A stretch of 27,247 nt of DNA from Jimgerdemannia flammicorona (GCA_003990745.1 RBNI01000752.1:1-27247), one strand, 5' to 3'; positions 1 through 10,495 are shown, numbered from the stretch's first letter. Notes: generated by a model not told the origin, from the sequence alone. A program made the numbers and translations.

Positions 1-2945
1 CCCCCCTACTCCTTCCCAATGAAAGATCACTTTGTCTAACACTATCGCCACCCTCCCACCACTCTGCTCACAGATCCTTACCACCAAACTGTGATGTCGG
101 CCCCCCTGAGGACCCCAACCCACCCACCATCCAGTCAGCAGATCCCCCAACAGCCCTTCCCACCTTAACACCTTCTCCTACAGCCCTAACTGCTACCTCT
201 CCTCAAATACAAAAAGCCAATGATCTGCCAGTCCCACCCATATTGCTAATACCCACCCTACAGTGAGCCAACTATCACCCACCCCATCTATAAGCTGAGA
301 TCTCAAGTCCTCCCAGTGACCCTCCTCCCCCACCAGCCTATGCCCCACACCCAGTCTATCCTCTATTTCAGCCCAAAATTCCCCCAAAACCTCACACTCT
401 CCCAGCCAATATTCTGGTATCTGTACATGACCCCCAGCTCACCCAACATCGTAACACTTCTCACAGTCAAATTGTCTACCCTCTACCAAATGCCCCATAT
501 GGAAATTCAGTATGACATTCCTCTACAATATTCTCCACCATACCACCCAGAACTTGGGGGAAGCCACCTCCATATCTCTGCACTCCAAGACCAGATACTG
601 GCCCAGTCCCACTCCTCAATGATCCCAGCCGCCTGCCAGCCACTCGGCCAAAGATCCTGGCCAAGCTCCTGCTAATACTCTACTCTCTCCCCAATATCGA
701 ATGTAGCAAGGAGAGCACTCCCCAGGAGCAATCTATCCCAACACCACATATTAGGCCTCCACATCACCTCCCCCTCATTGTCTTGCCAGTGCAGGCCAAT
801 TTGGTGTGCTCCATCAGCCATACTCCACCAAAAGCCTTTGAACTGCAGCCACTGAATTCCATTCAGCCCCACTAAAGAGAGCAGATCTCCAGAGGACCCC
901 CAAGGGGATATTCGCATCTCCCATACCTCCTGCAGCAGAGGCACCCAACCTCTGCCCTGCAGTTCCACAGCTCTCTTCAACCACCAGGTTCACAAGCAGT
1001 ACAGTCTCTTAGGAAAGTCCACCAGTCCAAGACCTCCCCTAACTACCAGTCTCGCAAGAGTATCCCAACTGACCTGAGACCTCCTCTCTACCCAAATCCA
1101 ATCCCTAGCCACCTTTGTCAGCTTCTTCACTACCCATGCTGGGAAGTTGAGGTGGTATGCCACATACCATAGCTTGGGGAACCAATATGCATTCAGGATT
1201 GACACCCACCCTGCTAGAGAAATATGGTGGCCTCCCCATCCTTGAAGGGCCTCTCCCTAAATATTCACCCTGCTCTTCCACCATACTCATGACAAGACAG
1301 AACCATATACAGAGAGGAAGATGCCCAGATACCACACCACCTCACCAGTAGAGACAATTGTTCCAATGACATCCCCACTCACTAGCCCATTCTCTAGCAC
1401 AATCATCTCACACTTATGCCAGTTGAGCTTTGCCCCCGAGTGAGCCTTATACCATTCCACAGTCTCCTGAAGTATCTCTACATCTGCCACAGACCCAAGT
1501 CCAACCACTATATTATCAGCAAAGGCCCCCACCTTCCACACTATACCATATATAGAGAGCCCTACCACCTTCCGGCAAATCCTATCCATCAATGGCTCCA
1601 GTGAAAGGGCATAAAGAATAGGTGACAGAGGGTCCCCCTGAGGAACTCCTCTTCCCAAGGAAAATGTCCTCCCATGGTGACCATTACATGTCAGAGCTGC
1701 CTGACTGCTTTCCAGCAGACTCAACATAGAGGTTCTAAACCTTGGGGAAACCCCAATTTAGTCTAATATCTTACCCAGCCACACCCATCATATATGGTTG
1801 TAGGCCTTCTCCTGGTCCAAAAAGACCAACCTTCTATCTAGACCACAGGCCCGGGCCCCTTCAATGACACCATGAACCCATGCAGTCCCATCTCTTATAA
1901 GTCTGCTCCCAACAAAGCCCTGCTGCTCCTCCCCCAGCACCTGTTGGGCAACTTTCTACAGCCTTGCAACAATCACCTTAGTCACCATCTTCCTGTCCAT
2001 ATCCAGAAGCATGATTGGCCTCCAGTTCTTCCAGTCTTCCCTTCTCCCCTTGTCTTTGTACAATAAGGCCACTAGTCCGAGATCCTGCTCTCCAACCCAC
2101 TCACTGCTCTGAAGGATATAGTCACAGAGAGCAGCCATCTCACCCAAAACTCCAGGGATGTTTACTATTTTCTTCCAGAAGTCCTATGGCAATCCATCCT
2201 CCTCCAGTACCATCTCAGGTTTAGTTGCTGCCAGGATACTCTGGATCTCCTCTCTCTGTACTGGTAAGATCAAATCACCCAGTCCAGCTACTTGTGGCAG
2301 CCCCCACTCTTCTAGTGGATCTACAATCTCTACCTCATCAGTACTCCCTTCTCTCTCACTCCACAAGCCCTGCTATCTCTCCTTCAACACCCCTAAGATT
2401 TGTTGCATACCATGTATCATGTCCCCATTAGCATCCAGGACCCCATCCCACTGATGTTGCACTCTTCTAGCTTTGAGAAGTCTTGATAAGTACCTAGTAG
2501 ACTGCTCACCCTCCTCAAGCCCCTGCCACCATAGCCTAGCAGCTATGCCCCACAAATGGGTCTTCTCCTCTTCCCTCAACAGCTATTGTAGTTCCACAAT
2601 CTCCAATTTCACCCTCTTGATCCTCCAATCCTCCACCCCAACAACAGTAAGCAAATCCACCCAATCTATTTGTAGTCTCCTCAGCCTGCTGGAAGCACAC
2701 CTCATGTATCTCCTCCTCTGCCTTCCAGCCTCTCTACCAGCCCCTCCCCAATAAACCCTCGCAGCCTCTTTCAATCTCATCCAGCAGATAGCTACAGGCA
2801 AACCCTCATGCCTCCAGTTAAAAACTTTTGCCTGAATGTCCTCCACCCACAATTCTCACAACCCCTTCTTAGCCAGCAGGGAGGAGTTAAGGTGCCAATG
2901 TCCAGGTCCATCTCCACTCCCCCCAAACTGCCCCTGCCCCAACAG
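1..2945 (-). mobile_element. LINE (non-LTR retrotransposon) ORF2, Tad/jockey-like, degenerate, 5'-truncated in window
   Basis: Minus-strand frames, read from 2945 down, give a long reverse-transcriptase polypeptide broken by a few stops and frameshifts. Visible blocks in order are a linker rich in W, K and R (about 2850-2400), DWKNWRPIMLLD (near 2030), LVFLDQEKAYN (near 1830), RGVPQGDPLSPILY (near 1640), FADNIVVG (near 1512) and KLNWHKCE (near 1430). A thumb and C-terminal region with SILNAYWFPKLWYVAYHL follows near 1190. These are the palm motifs of LINE RTs that copy their RNA by target-primed reverse transcription. The FADD box reads FADN, a G-to-A change that should kill catalysis. No endonuclease domain is visible: the upstream part is cut off where Element I's LTR starts at 2946. 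From about 470 down to 1 the frames are too decayed to call domains. The RT assignment is secure; the clade is not. Confidence 0.85.
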
Positions 2946-3026
2946 TGTAAGCACACAACCTCCAAGCCACTGAAATCACATGCGACCTCTGAACAAATCT
3001 GGAAATCACCTGTGTGATCATGAAGC

Positions 3027-3132
3027 TGAGTCAAACAGAAGTCACAGCACACAAAGCTGAGTCAATATGAAGTCATGGAACATAAGATTCATACAAATGG
3101 AATCTTACCAATCAAGAACAAATGTATATATA
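3027..3132 (+). promoter_or_regulatory. Putative U3 promoter: two TGAGTCA sites and a TATA box
   Basis: TGAGTCA occurs at 3027-3033 and 3058-3064, exactly 31 bp apart, and TATATATA lies at 3125-3132. The U3 ORF ATG is at 3200, 75 bp past the TATA start. The solo LTR copy keeps both TGAGTCA sites (6474-6480 and 6443-6449 on the minus strand) with the same 31-bp spacing. TGAGTCA is the established AP-1/Gcn4-type bZIP consensus. Use as a promoter is inference. Confidence 0.55.
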
Positions 3133-3199
3133 CCGAGCCCCAAGATGTATCAAAGCAGAACCAAAACAAATAACAACCACAACTTCCAAATACACAAAT

Positions 3200-4298
3200 A
3201 TGACCACTGAGATCTACAACCACATCCACGCTGATATTTGGAATGCTATTGTCAATTGAGCCACACCCCCTCTGCCCCTTATGAATATCCATAGCCTAGC
3301 ACCCCTCTACTTCATAGAAGCCCAATGGAATGCTCTGAATATGCTTAATGAGATCCACTAGATTGGACAAATCTCAAGCTACTACCAGATCGGCCGCCTC
3401 CTGGAAGACATGGTCGAACACCACCATGATACAGACATTATCCAGATATCTTAACACCAGAAGCTCATCACCCACAAATACCGAGAACTCTTCTATGAGT
3501 ACAGCACCTTTATTCTCTACCTCCGAGTTACTACTAGCAAAATGGTTGCTACCCTGTCCTATGGCCAAATCGATGACATGATACAAGAACTCAACCACAA
3601 GTATCTCGAATATGTTCAGACTACTGACAGAACCTTCCCACACTCCGACAACCACATCTTGCAAATGCCCCAAGTTGGATATGCTATGAAGGATATCTAC
3701 AATATAATCCACTTTGATGAAGATGAAGCAGAAGACAATGATCCCTCTGATACTGACATGACCTCAAGCCAAGGATCTCTACCAATCCTGGTCACACCAC
3801 CAATCTTACCGATGAACTTACAACAGTTCATAACAGCATATGAGACTTATTGGGACAATGACTACTGGTATGAATACCAATCTGCATTCACCCCCAATTA
3901 CTTCAACTACAATGAAGAGACCGGAGAACATAACCTGTATCTTCAGACAACCCTTGAAGTTGAACCAACAACTCCACTACCTGAGTACGAGCGACACGAA
4001 CCACAGCTGCCAGCTTACTACAATCCTGTGACTCACAGTGCTGTAATCTATAGAAGATATACAAGACAGCAAATCTGATGAAAGTGAAAACAATGTACCC
4101 CCCCTTTACCCACCAACATCTTATCCAGCATACGAAACAGACAATGCTATCCTGTGAGATAGAGATGAAGTTCTAATGTATTATTACCTTAGCCAACAAG
4201 AGAAAGTAATCTGCAAACTACTCTTCCTAGATAACTACTTCATCAGAGATGATGTCATTGATGGTGATATCATCAAAGACTATCCAGACAGTACCTAA
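3200..4298 (+). pseudogene. U3-encoded ORF of Element I (unknown function), copy 1
   Basis: An ATG at 3200 opens a frame that matches the solo-LTR copy codon by codon to a TAA at 4296-4298. Full length would be about 365 residues. I do not recognise the family. Features are an N-terminal half with Tyr/His-rich helices (LEDMVEHHHD), an acidic run FDEDEAEDND near residue 172 in the better copy, then a Tyr/Trp-rich segment (YWDNDYWYEY) and an acidic C-terminus. There is no signal peptide, membrane helix or zinc finger. This copy has stops at codons 20 (TGA), 54 (TAG) and 85 (TAA), plus one extra base near 4065 that shifts the frame. A further TGA lies at a Trp position near 4153. At codons 54 and 85 the other copy has TGG and CAA, so the stops are transitions, not a different code. 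The gene lies wholly in U3 with its own TATA box 75 bp upstream. Confidence 0.7.
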
Positions 4299-4361
4299 AC
4301 CTATAAATAGCTTAGCAGTCATAGTATAGTTAGATTAGTCTTATATGATATGACTGTAAAC

Positions 4362-4522
4362 TGACTCAGCAGTCAGATGATCTCTTGATATGTCAGATCA
4401 CTCTTGTACTATGTGACTATATTCCAACTCAGCAAGGTACTTAGTACTACATCCACATTTAGCATAGTCCAGATAACCCCTCACTAGTATAAATACCCCC
4501 TCTCTCAGACCTCAGAATCTCA
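4362..4522 (+). promoter_or_regulatory. Element I LTR main promoter region with TATA box
   Basis: TATAAATACCCCC starts at 4488, about 30 bp before the U3/R region, and TGACTCA lies at 4362-4368. The solo copy has the same TATA (complement at 5010-5017) and a TGAGTCA at 5074-5080. Element III's LTR has a near-identical TATAAATACCCCCC at 19056. This is the expected start site for genomic retrotransposon RNA. The exact start cannot be read. Confidence 0.55.
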
Positions 4523-4527
4523 GACCT
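4523..4527 (+). repeat. 5-bp target-site duplication GACCT, left copy
   Basis: GACCT at 4523-4527 directly precedes the inserted LTR and is repeated exactly at 6594-6598 right after it. Five bp is the usual Ty3/Gypsy duplication length. The duplication proves that the inner LTR arrived as an insertion into a pre-existing LTR. Confidence 0.9.
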
Positions 4528-5206
4528 TGTAAGAGGATTGCTTTTTTAGAGTAACCGTTATGTAGTTCTGGAAGGATTTTCTGGAAGTTCTGGATATTCT
4601 GGAAGACTGTTTTCTTATGGTCAAGATCAATTTTGTATGGAGTATGTCCTCTATGCTTATTGATTTCAAGATTGGGTTGATGTCTCAACCAAAGTCCTTT
4701 TTTGGACTAGTTCTGGATGTTCAGGATTTTCCGTATTTCAGGAAGTTTATGAAACTAAGACCAGCTTAGTTGAATTGGCGTATTGCTGCAGACAATACCC
4801 AATTAGGAAATTTCATGATGGGGTTAGGAGTAGGACCTAACAGGGAGCGGATTTACTTAAGAGTGATTTGTGGGTTATTAAATAGGTTTATTCGCTATTC
4901 ATGATATTGCTATACTAGGAGTAGTTGTGTAAGGGGATATTGTGGGGAAGTGCTCAGGAGTTGTGTTCGGATTGTTCAGATCTGAGATTCTGAGGTCTGG
5001 GGGAGGGGGTATTTATACTAGTGAGGGGCTATCTGAACTATACTAGATATGGATGTAGCACTAAGTGCTTTGCTGAGTCAGAATACAGTCATGTAGTACA
5101 AGGGTGATCTGATATGTCAAGAGATCGTCTAACTGCTGAGTTAGTTCACAGTCATGTCGTACAAGGCTAATCTAACTATACTATGACTGTTAGGTTATTT
5201 ACAGGT

Positions 5207-6304
5207 TTAGACGCTGTCTGGATAGTTTTTGATGACATCACCATCAATTGCATCATCTCTGAAGAAGTAGTCATCTAGGAAGAGTGGTTCGCGGATTACT
5301 TCTCCTTGTTCGCTGAGGTAATAATACATTGGAACTTCATCTCCATCCCATAGGATAGCATTGTCTGTCTCATATGCTAGATAAGGTGTTGGTGGGCGAA
5401 GGAGAGGTGTATTGTCTTCACTTTCATCAGATTCGCTGTCTGCATACCTTCTATAGGTTACAGCACTATGAGTCACAGGGTTGTAGTAAGCTGGCAGTTG
5501 TGGTTCATATCGCTCATACTTAGGTGGTAGAGTTGTTGGTTCAATCTCGAGAGTTGTCTGGAGGTACAGGTTGTGTTCTCCGGTCTCTTCATTGTAGTTG
5601 AAGTAATCAGGAGTGAATGCAGATTGGTATTTATGCCAGTGGTCATTGTCCCAATAAGTCTCGTATGTAGTTATGAACTATTGTAAGTTCATTGATAAGG
5701 TTAGCAGTGTGATCAGAGTTGGTAGAGATCCTTGGCTTGAGGTCATGTTGGCATCAGAGAGATCATTATCTTCTGCTTCATCTTCATCGAAGTTGATTAT
5801 ATCGTAGACATCCTTCATGGTGTATCCAACTTGGGGCATTTGCAGAATGTGGTCATCAGGGTGCGGGAAGGTTCTGTCAGTGGTCTGAACGTATTCGAGA
5901 TACTTGTGATTGAGTTCTTGTATCATCTCATTGATTTGGCCATAGGACAGGGTAGCAACTATTTCACTGGTAGTAACTCGGAGGTGGGGAATAAAGGTGC
6001 TGTACTCATAGAAGAGTTCTCAGTGTTTGCGGGCAATGAGCTTCTGGTGTTGAGACATTTGGGTAATGTCTATATCATGGTGGTGTTCGACCATGTCTTC
6101 TAGGAGGCAGCTGATCTGGTAGTAGCTTGAGATTTGTCCGATCCAGTGGGCCTCATTAAGTATGTTCAGGGTATTCCATCAGACTTCCATGAAGTAGAGG
6201 GGTGCGAGGCTATGGATATTCATGAGGGGCAGAGGGGGTGTGGCTCAGTTCACAATGGCATTCCAAATGTCAGTGCGGATGTGGTTGTAGATCTCGGTAG
6301 TCAT
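5207..6304 (-). pseudogene. U3-encoded ORF, copy 2 (unknown function)
   Basis: An ATG at 6304 runs in one frame to TAA at 5207-5209, 1098 nt or 365 codons plus stop, without indels. This is the better copy. It still has four in-frame stops: TGA at codons 20, 42 and 95, and TAG at codon 209. Copy 1 has CAG at codon 209, CGA at codon 95 and CAA at codon 42, as expected if ancestral CGA or CAG decayed by transitions. Acidic patches are FDEDEAEDND (residues 172-181) and DSESDESEDN (289-298). The C-terminus is YYYLSEQGEVIREPLFLDDY-like. No known domain is evident. Codon 20 is TGA in both copies, so the real start could be a downstream Met such as Met28. A possible role as a structural or regulatory accessory protein is only inference from position and acidity. 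Confidence 0.72.
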
Positions 6305-6374
6305 GTTTGTGTGTTTTAGAAGTTATGGTTGTTATTTGTTTTGGTTCTCTGTTTCGACACGTCTTGGGACTTGA

Positions 6375-6480
6375 TATATATGCATCTGTTCTTGATTGGT
6401 AAGATTCCGTTTGTGTGAATCTTGTATTCTGTGACTTCATATTGACTCAGCTTTGTGCGCTGTGACTTCTGTTTGACTCA
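6375..6480 (-). promoter_or_regulatory. Putative U3 promoter in solo LTR
   Basis: On the minus strand, TGAGTCA sites at 6474-6480 and 6443-6449 precede a TATATAT run at about 6375-6380, roughly 72 bp before the ATG at 6304. The arrangement matches copy 1 despite many transitions elsewhere. Confidence 0.5.
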
Positions 6481-6593
6481 GCTTTGTGATCGCACAGGTG
6501 ATTTCCAGATTTGTTCAGAGGTCGCATATGATTTCTGTGGCTTGTTAAGAGGGTGATGTGTGATTTCTGTGGCTTAGAGGTTGTGCACTTACA

Positions 6594-7047
6594 GACCTGA
6601 ACAATCCAAACACAACTCCTGAGCACTTCCCCACAATATCCCTTTACACAACTACTTCTAGTATAACAATACCATGAATAGCAAATAAACCTATTTAATA
6701 ACCCACAAACCACTCTTAAGTAAATCCACTCCCTGTTAGGTCCCACTTCTAACCCTATCACGAAATTTCCTAATTGGGTATTGTCTGCAGCAATACGCCA
6801 ATTCAACTAAGCTGGTCTTAGTTTCTTGAACTTCCTGAAATATGGAAAATCCTGAATACCCAGAACTAGTCCGAAAAAGGACTTTGGTTGAGACATCAAC
6901 CCAATCTTGAAATCAATAAGTGTAGAGGACGTACTCTATATGAAATTGATCTTAACCATAAGAAAACAGTCTTCCAGAATATCCAGAACTTCCAGAAAAC
7001 TCTTCCAGAACTACGTAATGGTTACCCTAAAAAGCAACCCTCTTACA
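6594..7047 (+). mobile_element. Element I 5' LTR, right portion (R/U5)
   Basis: This begins with the second GACCT copy (6594-6598), continues the R/U5 sequence interrupted at 4527, and ends CTCTTACA at 7047. It is the inverted partner of 4528-4982. The reciprocal 5' end TGTAAG is at 2946. The part read on the minus strand as a 119-codon frame (6806-6447) is only a shadow of LTR sequence. Confidence 0.85.
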
Positions 7048-7049
7048 AC

Positions 7050-7062
7050 TTGATAGCAGTGG
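7050..7062 (+). other. Element I primer-binding site
   Basis: TTGATAGCAGTGG lies 2 bp after the LTR end and aligns with TTGGTAGCAGCAG at the same place in Element III. TGGTAGC complements the GCUACCA 3' end of fungal initiator tRNA-Met. Here one G has become A. Confidence 0.6.
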
Positions 7063-7149
7063 TTTACAATCTAATTCTACTTCAAGACACTTCCTCACCT
7101 TGCTACAAACCCCTCTGAGAATTCCTGTAAGTTGGTATAAAGTCCAACC

Positions 7150-7730
7150 TCTGAACTGGAATTTATCCTGAACTATCTGACAATCTGGAGAGAATTGAAT
7201 CTGATATACAAGAACAATTTGACCTCCACACCTGCAACAAGTGGGACAAACTTCATTCAAAGAAAGAAGTACTCTAATTAAACCAGCAAATAGACAAAAC
7301 TCTATTCACTGAACTCCTTGCACTACACCCAGCAAGTCAGGACAAAGAAGGTCTTATAGAAGCCTTCTTTACTCTTCTCAATAAGAGTTTTGTCAGCTCT
7401 ACAAATCCAAGTGACCTTGGACAACCAGCAGTAGTTTTTCTAGCCTTAGTTCCTCATGAAGCCCAAGCCTCTGTAGCCAAGTGACTCAACTCTACTGACT
7501 TTCACTGAACCAGGACCAAGACCATATTATACTACCAATTCCAGAACAGCAAGGCCCACCATATTCTTAAGGAAGAAGTAAGAGAAACCCTTCATCAACT
7601 ACCTGATCCTGAACCTGAAGTAGACTCTGCTACAGCCCTACCTGAATCCAAAACCAATACCGAACCAGAACTTGACTTTGAATTGAGTCTATCTGAAATC
7701 AGATATACAACTAGTGCTCTGAATGAGTCA
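7150..7730 (+). pseudogene. Element I gag remnant
   Basis: Downstream of the PBS a plus-strand frame reads, with a few stops, through NLERIESDIQEQFD, LHPASQDKEGLIEAFFTLL, QPAVVFLALVPHEAQAS and ILKEEVRETLHQLPDPEPE. The position immediately after the PBS and the helical, charged composition fit a Gag N-terminal region. No retrotrans_gag signature or zinc knuckle is reached before the sequence dissolves into the 14-bp minisatellite near 7730. Stops at TAA and TGA sit at plausible Gln, Arg or Trp positions. The rest of Element I (pol, 3' LTR) is missing from this window. Confidence 0.5.
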
Positions 7731-8047
7731 ATTCGAATCAAATCCAGATTCAATTCATCATATAATGGTTTGATCCAAATCTCAAATCTGAAGTCATCCG
7801 AATCAACTCAGATTAATCTGAATTGCCCCATCCAAATTACTCCATCCAAATCACATCCGAACCACCCCAATCTGAATCACTCAATCCAAATTACTCAATC
7901 TGAATCACTCAATCTGAATCACTCAATCTGAATAACTCAATCCGAATCCTCCAATTTGAATCCTCCAATTCAAATCCTCTAATTTGAATCCTCCAATCCG
8001 AATCTGAATCTAAATCCTTCAACTGAATCCTCTAATCCAAATCCTCT
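7730..8047 (+). repeat. 14-bp minisatellite array, left
   Basis: The unit is AATCTGAATCACTC with variants such as AATCCGAATCCTCC, clean from about 7870 to 8047 and more diverged from 7730. It joins the truncated Element I gag to the hAT block. From 8048 to 8221 there is only AC/TA-rich sequence with no clear gene. Confidence 0.8.
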
Positions 8048-8278
8048 ACATGACTCATATACCAGATGCATCCACAATACAATATATATAATACACACAC
8101 ATGCACATGCAAACACACAAATACACATGTTGACAGATCAGTCTTCAATAGTTCACAGTACCGATGATGCTTCAAGTTAAACATCCCTGATAGCTCCACA
8201 CCTTCCATACAATCCTCACTCCAAAATCTGGTAACATTATGCTAAGATAGGAGATGATATTGTTTGTAATTATTGCAG

Positions 8279-8357
8279 GTAAAAAATTAAGACGCACTTA
8301 TTGACTCGTTTGACACACACATGATATTGTTTCATCTACCCCCATAAACTGCACCAG
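8279..8357 (+). other. hAT intron 1 (79 bp)
   Basis: GT at 8279 and CACCAG at 8357 bracket 79 bp. Removing them joins CNYC to the GGMTSNMNRH half of the BED finger in frame, which is strong evidence for a spliceosomal intron. Confidence 0.75.
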
Positions 8358-10416
8358 CCAGAAGTTCAAAATGCTTGGTGGTATGACCTCGAACATGAAT
8401 CGACACATAAAAGACAAGCACTCTGACAAAATCAAAAAGAACATGGAGACAAATAAAATTAACATCCAAGCTGTGGTGGATACATTTATCTGATTGCCCA
8501 ACCATTTCTGTACCAATAATGCTGTTTAATCAAAAATATTTAGCCATACTCTTCAGCAGAATTTTGAAATCGGCTCATTTGCTGGATTGTATGCACAGAC
8601 CAGCCATTCACAACCATCAAGAGTGATCAATTGCATAGCATCTTTGGCCTCCTCAAGCATGATTTATATTTGCCAAGTGCCAATACTATTTGCAAAGATG
8701 TCCTGGAGGCCTATAGGAAGGAGCACGATAATCTCTGCCAGATACTTCAGATAAAATAAGAGCAGTACCATGATCTTTGCAAGCTGAATTATATAAAAGA
8801 GCTCACCAATTAACCTTATATTCAATAAGCAGAATTCAGCAGGCAAAATTTCGTTTATAATCAACACATGGACATCCCCCAATGCAATTTCGTTTCTGGG
8901 TATTACCAGTTATTGGATTGATCTCAATTGGTAGCTTAAATCTCTCACCCTTGACTTCATCAAACTTGCTGGCCCTTATTCTGGAGATAACATTGCAGAT
9001 GCTTTTATTAGTTATATCTGGGAGCTTGGGATCACAACCAAGGTAAAAAAAGGGGAACTTGCCATCAGGTTGGTGTTTTGAGAGAGGTCCTTAAACAAAC
9101 CAGATTTTGTTGGTTATTTATTTTCATATAATTCACCAACTGAATATTTCAAGTACAGATTTTGACCATTATAATGGACAATACTACAAACAACTCAACA
9201 TTTTTTCAAGTTTTAGCAGCCAGCCTCAAACAGGAAAATGTGGCCTTCAGTACAGAAAGCTACTGTATGTGATGCCAGACCCATGTACTGAACCTTGCTG
9301 TTCAGGACTATCTTATACACATAGACAAAACATCCGAGAGAAGAGGGGCCCTGAGTATAATTTCCAAGCTGTGCAAACTGGTTGTGTTGGTCTGATCATC
9401 CCCACAATGACAAGACAAATTCGCTGCACAGTGTAGGGCAATCAGTTTAGCTCTGAAAGAGCTTATATTGGACGTTTGTATGTGTTGGAACTTAACATTT
9501 GCAATGATCCAGTGCACACTGGAGTTGCTGTAGTATGCATTCTTTTTTTCTTCGGTCAGCTGAAGCAACTGTTTTGGATGATGGAAGATTTATTTAAAGG
9601 AAAAAAAAAAAAAAAGCCAATAGATTCAATGGTGGCTGCTGACAAGGAAATACAGGCTGAGGCTCTAGGTGAAAGTGAGTGAGACATACTTAGGAATGTT
9701 GTCAGAGTTTTGGAAGTAAGTGGTGGTTGCTCTGGCTCTACACTCGTTTTGTCTGCCTCCGCACAATGCAATACCTCACCACATATAACTACTAGTGTTT
9801 TGATGATTATATGAAGGATATAGTCAAACAAATGACCCCGACAATAAGCTCTGCAATACCAGTATACAACCTTCTGATTGACCAGCTAGAGGACAAGCTT
9901 GAGGACAGGCTAGAGGGTTGTGGTAATTTGTGGTTAAGCTTGGATCAGAGAGACACCATGGAGGTTGCTCTAAGCAAGCTCAGAAAGTACTACTCCCAAA
10001 CAGATACCACTGTATACTCAATCAGTACAGATATGTCGATGTCGGCATATGGCTGTTGCTCCTTCCAAAACAGAGGAAACTCCACAAAAACTCACTCTCC
10101 TTTTCTTCGAACAGTGCTGGACCCACACTTAAAGCTACAATACCATAAAGATTAGAGCTGGAAGCAGTACTTCATTGAGAGAACTAAGCAGGCCATAATC
10201 AAAGTGTACCAGAAAAACTATGCACTACCACAAGGTTCCGGCTGAAGTCTGGATGAATATGCTGAGGGATCCCTCCTGTCCCACATTTACTTCAGCAGAA
10301 AGAGGAAGAGGGAGCCATTAGTGGAAGAGCTGCTGTCAATAGACAAACTTACCATTTACCTCGCCATTGACTGCATGGTCCTGCTGGAGGGCACAGAGAT
10401 GCTCAACTGGTGGAAG

Positions 10417-10495
10417 GTGGGTTGTTAGGTGGGCATTGTCAGATGGGCATTGGGCCAATTTAACCCACCAATCTAACCACTGCTCTACCCACCAG
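10417..10495 (+). other. hAT intron 2 (79 bp)
   Basis: GTGGGT at 10417 and CCACCAG ending at 10495 bracket 79 bp. Splicing joins MLNWWK to the exon leading into NFPSLCGMAWDYLVIP, the usual spacing in hAT C-terminal domains. Confidence 0.65.

Larger units (their letters stand above)
2946..4527 (+). mobile_element. Element I 5' LTR, left portion (U3 to start of R), interrupted at 4527
   Basis: This segment begins with TGTAAG at 2946, directly after LINE sequence. It continues through a U3-encoded ORF and a TATA box, and breaks at GACCT (4523-4527), where an inverted LTR of the same family is inserted. The rest of the LTR resumes at 6599 and ends CTTACA at 7047. The terminal inverted repeat TGTAAG/CTTACA, the PBS right after 7047 and the intact second copy all support the LTR call. 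Rejoined length is about 2.03 kb, large for a Ty3/Gypsy LTR. Confidence 0.85.
4528..6593 (-). mobile_element. Solo LTR of the Element I family, inserted in inverted orientation
   Basis: On the minus strand this 2066-bp unit starts TGTAAGTGC at 6593 and ends CTTACA at 4528. It has the same order as Element I's LTR: U3 promoter, U3 ORF, main TATA, R/U5. It is flanked by GACCT duplications and has no adjacent internal sequence, so it is a solo LTR, normally left by LTR-LTR recombination. It has a 28-bp tandem duplication near its U3 start (CCACAGAAATCA repeated) that copy 1 lacks. This insertion creates the near-palindrome across 2946-7047. Confidence 0.88.

Noticed and set aside
6447..6806. 119-codon minus-strand frame as a gene
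   Set aside because: It spans the LTR R/U5 and U3 ends across the LTR junction; no homologue frame in the other copy's corresponding position.
4528..7047. DNA transposon with ~460-bp terminal inverted repeats
   Set aside because: The inverted repeats are the R/U5 parts of two LTRs in opposite orientation. GACCT target duplications and the PBS at 7050 fit LTR nesting better.
2946..7047. DIRS/Ngaro-type element with split repeats
   Set aside because: No tyrosine recombinase or DIRS-type RT is present, and the arms are resolved as two LTRs.
7730..8047. CRISPR-like array
   Set aside because: 14-bp units are directly adjacent with no spacers; eukaryotic minisatellite.
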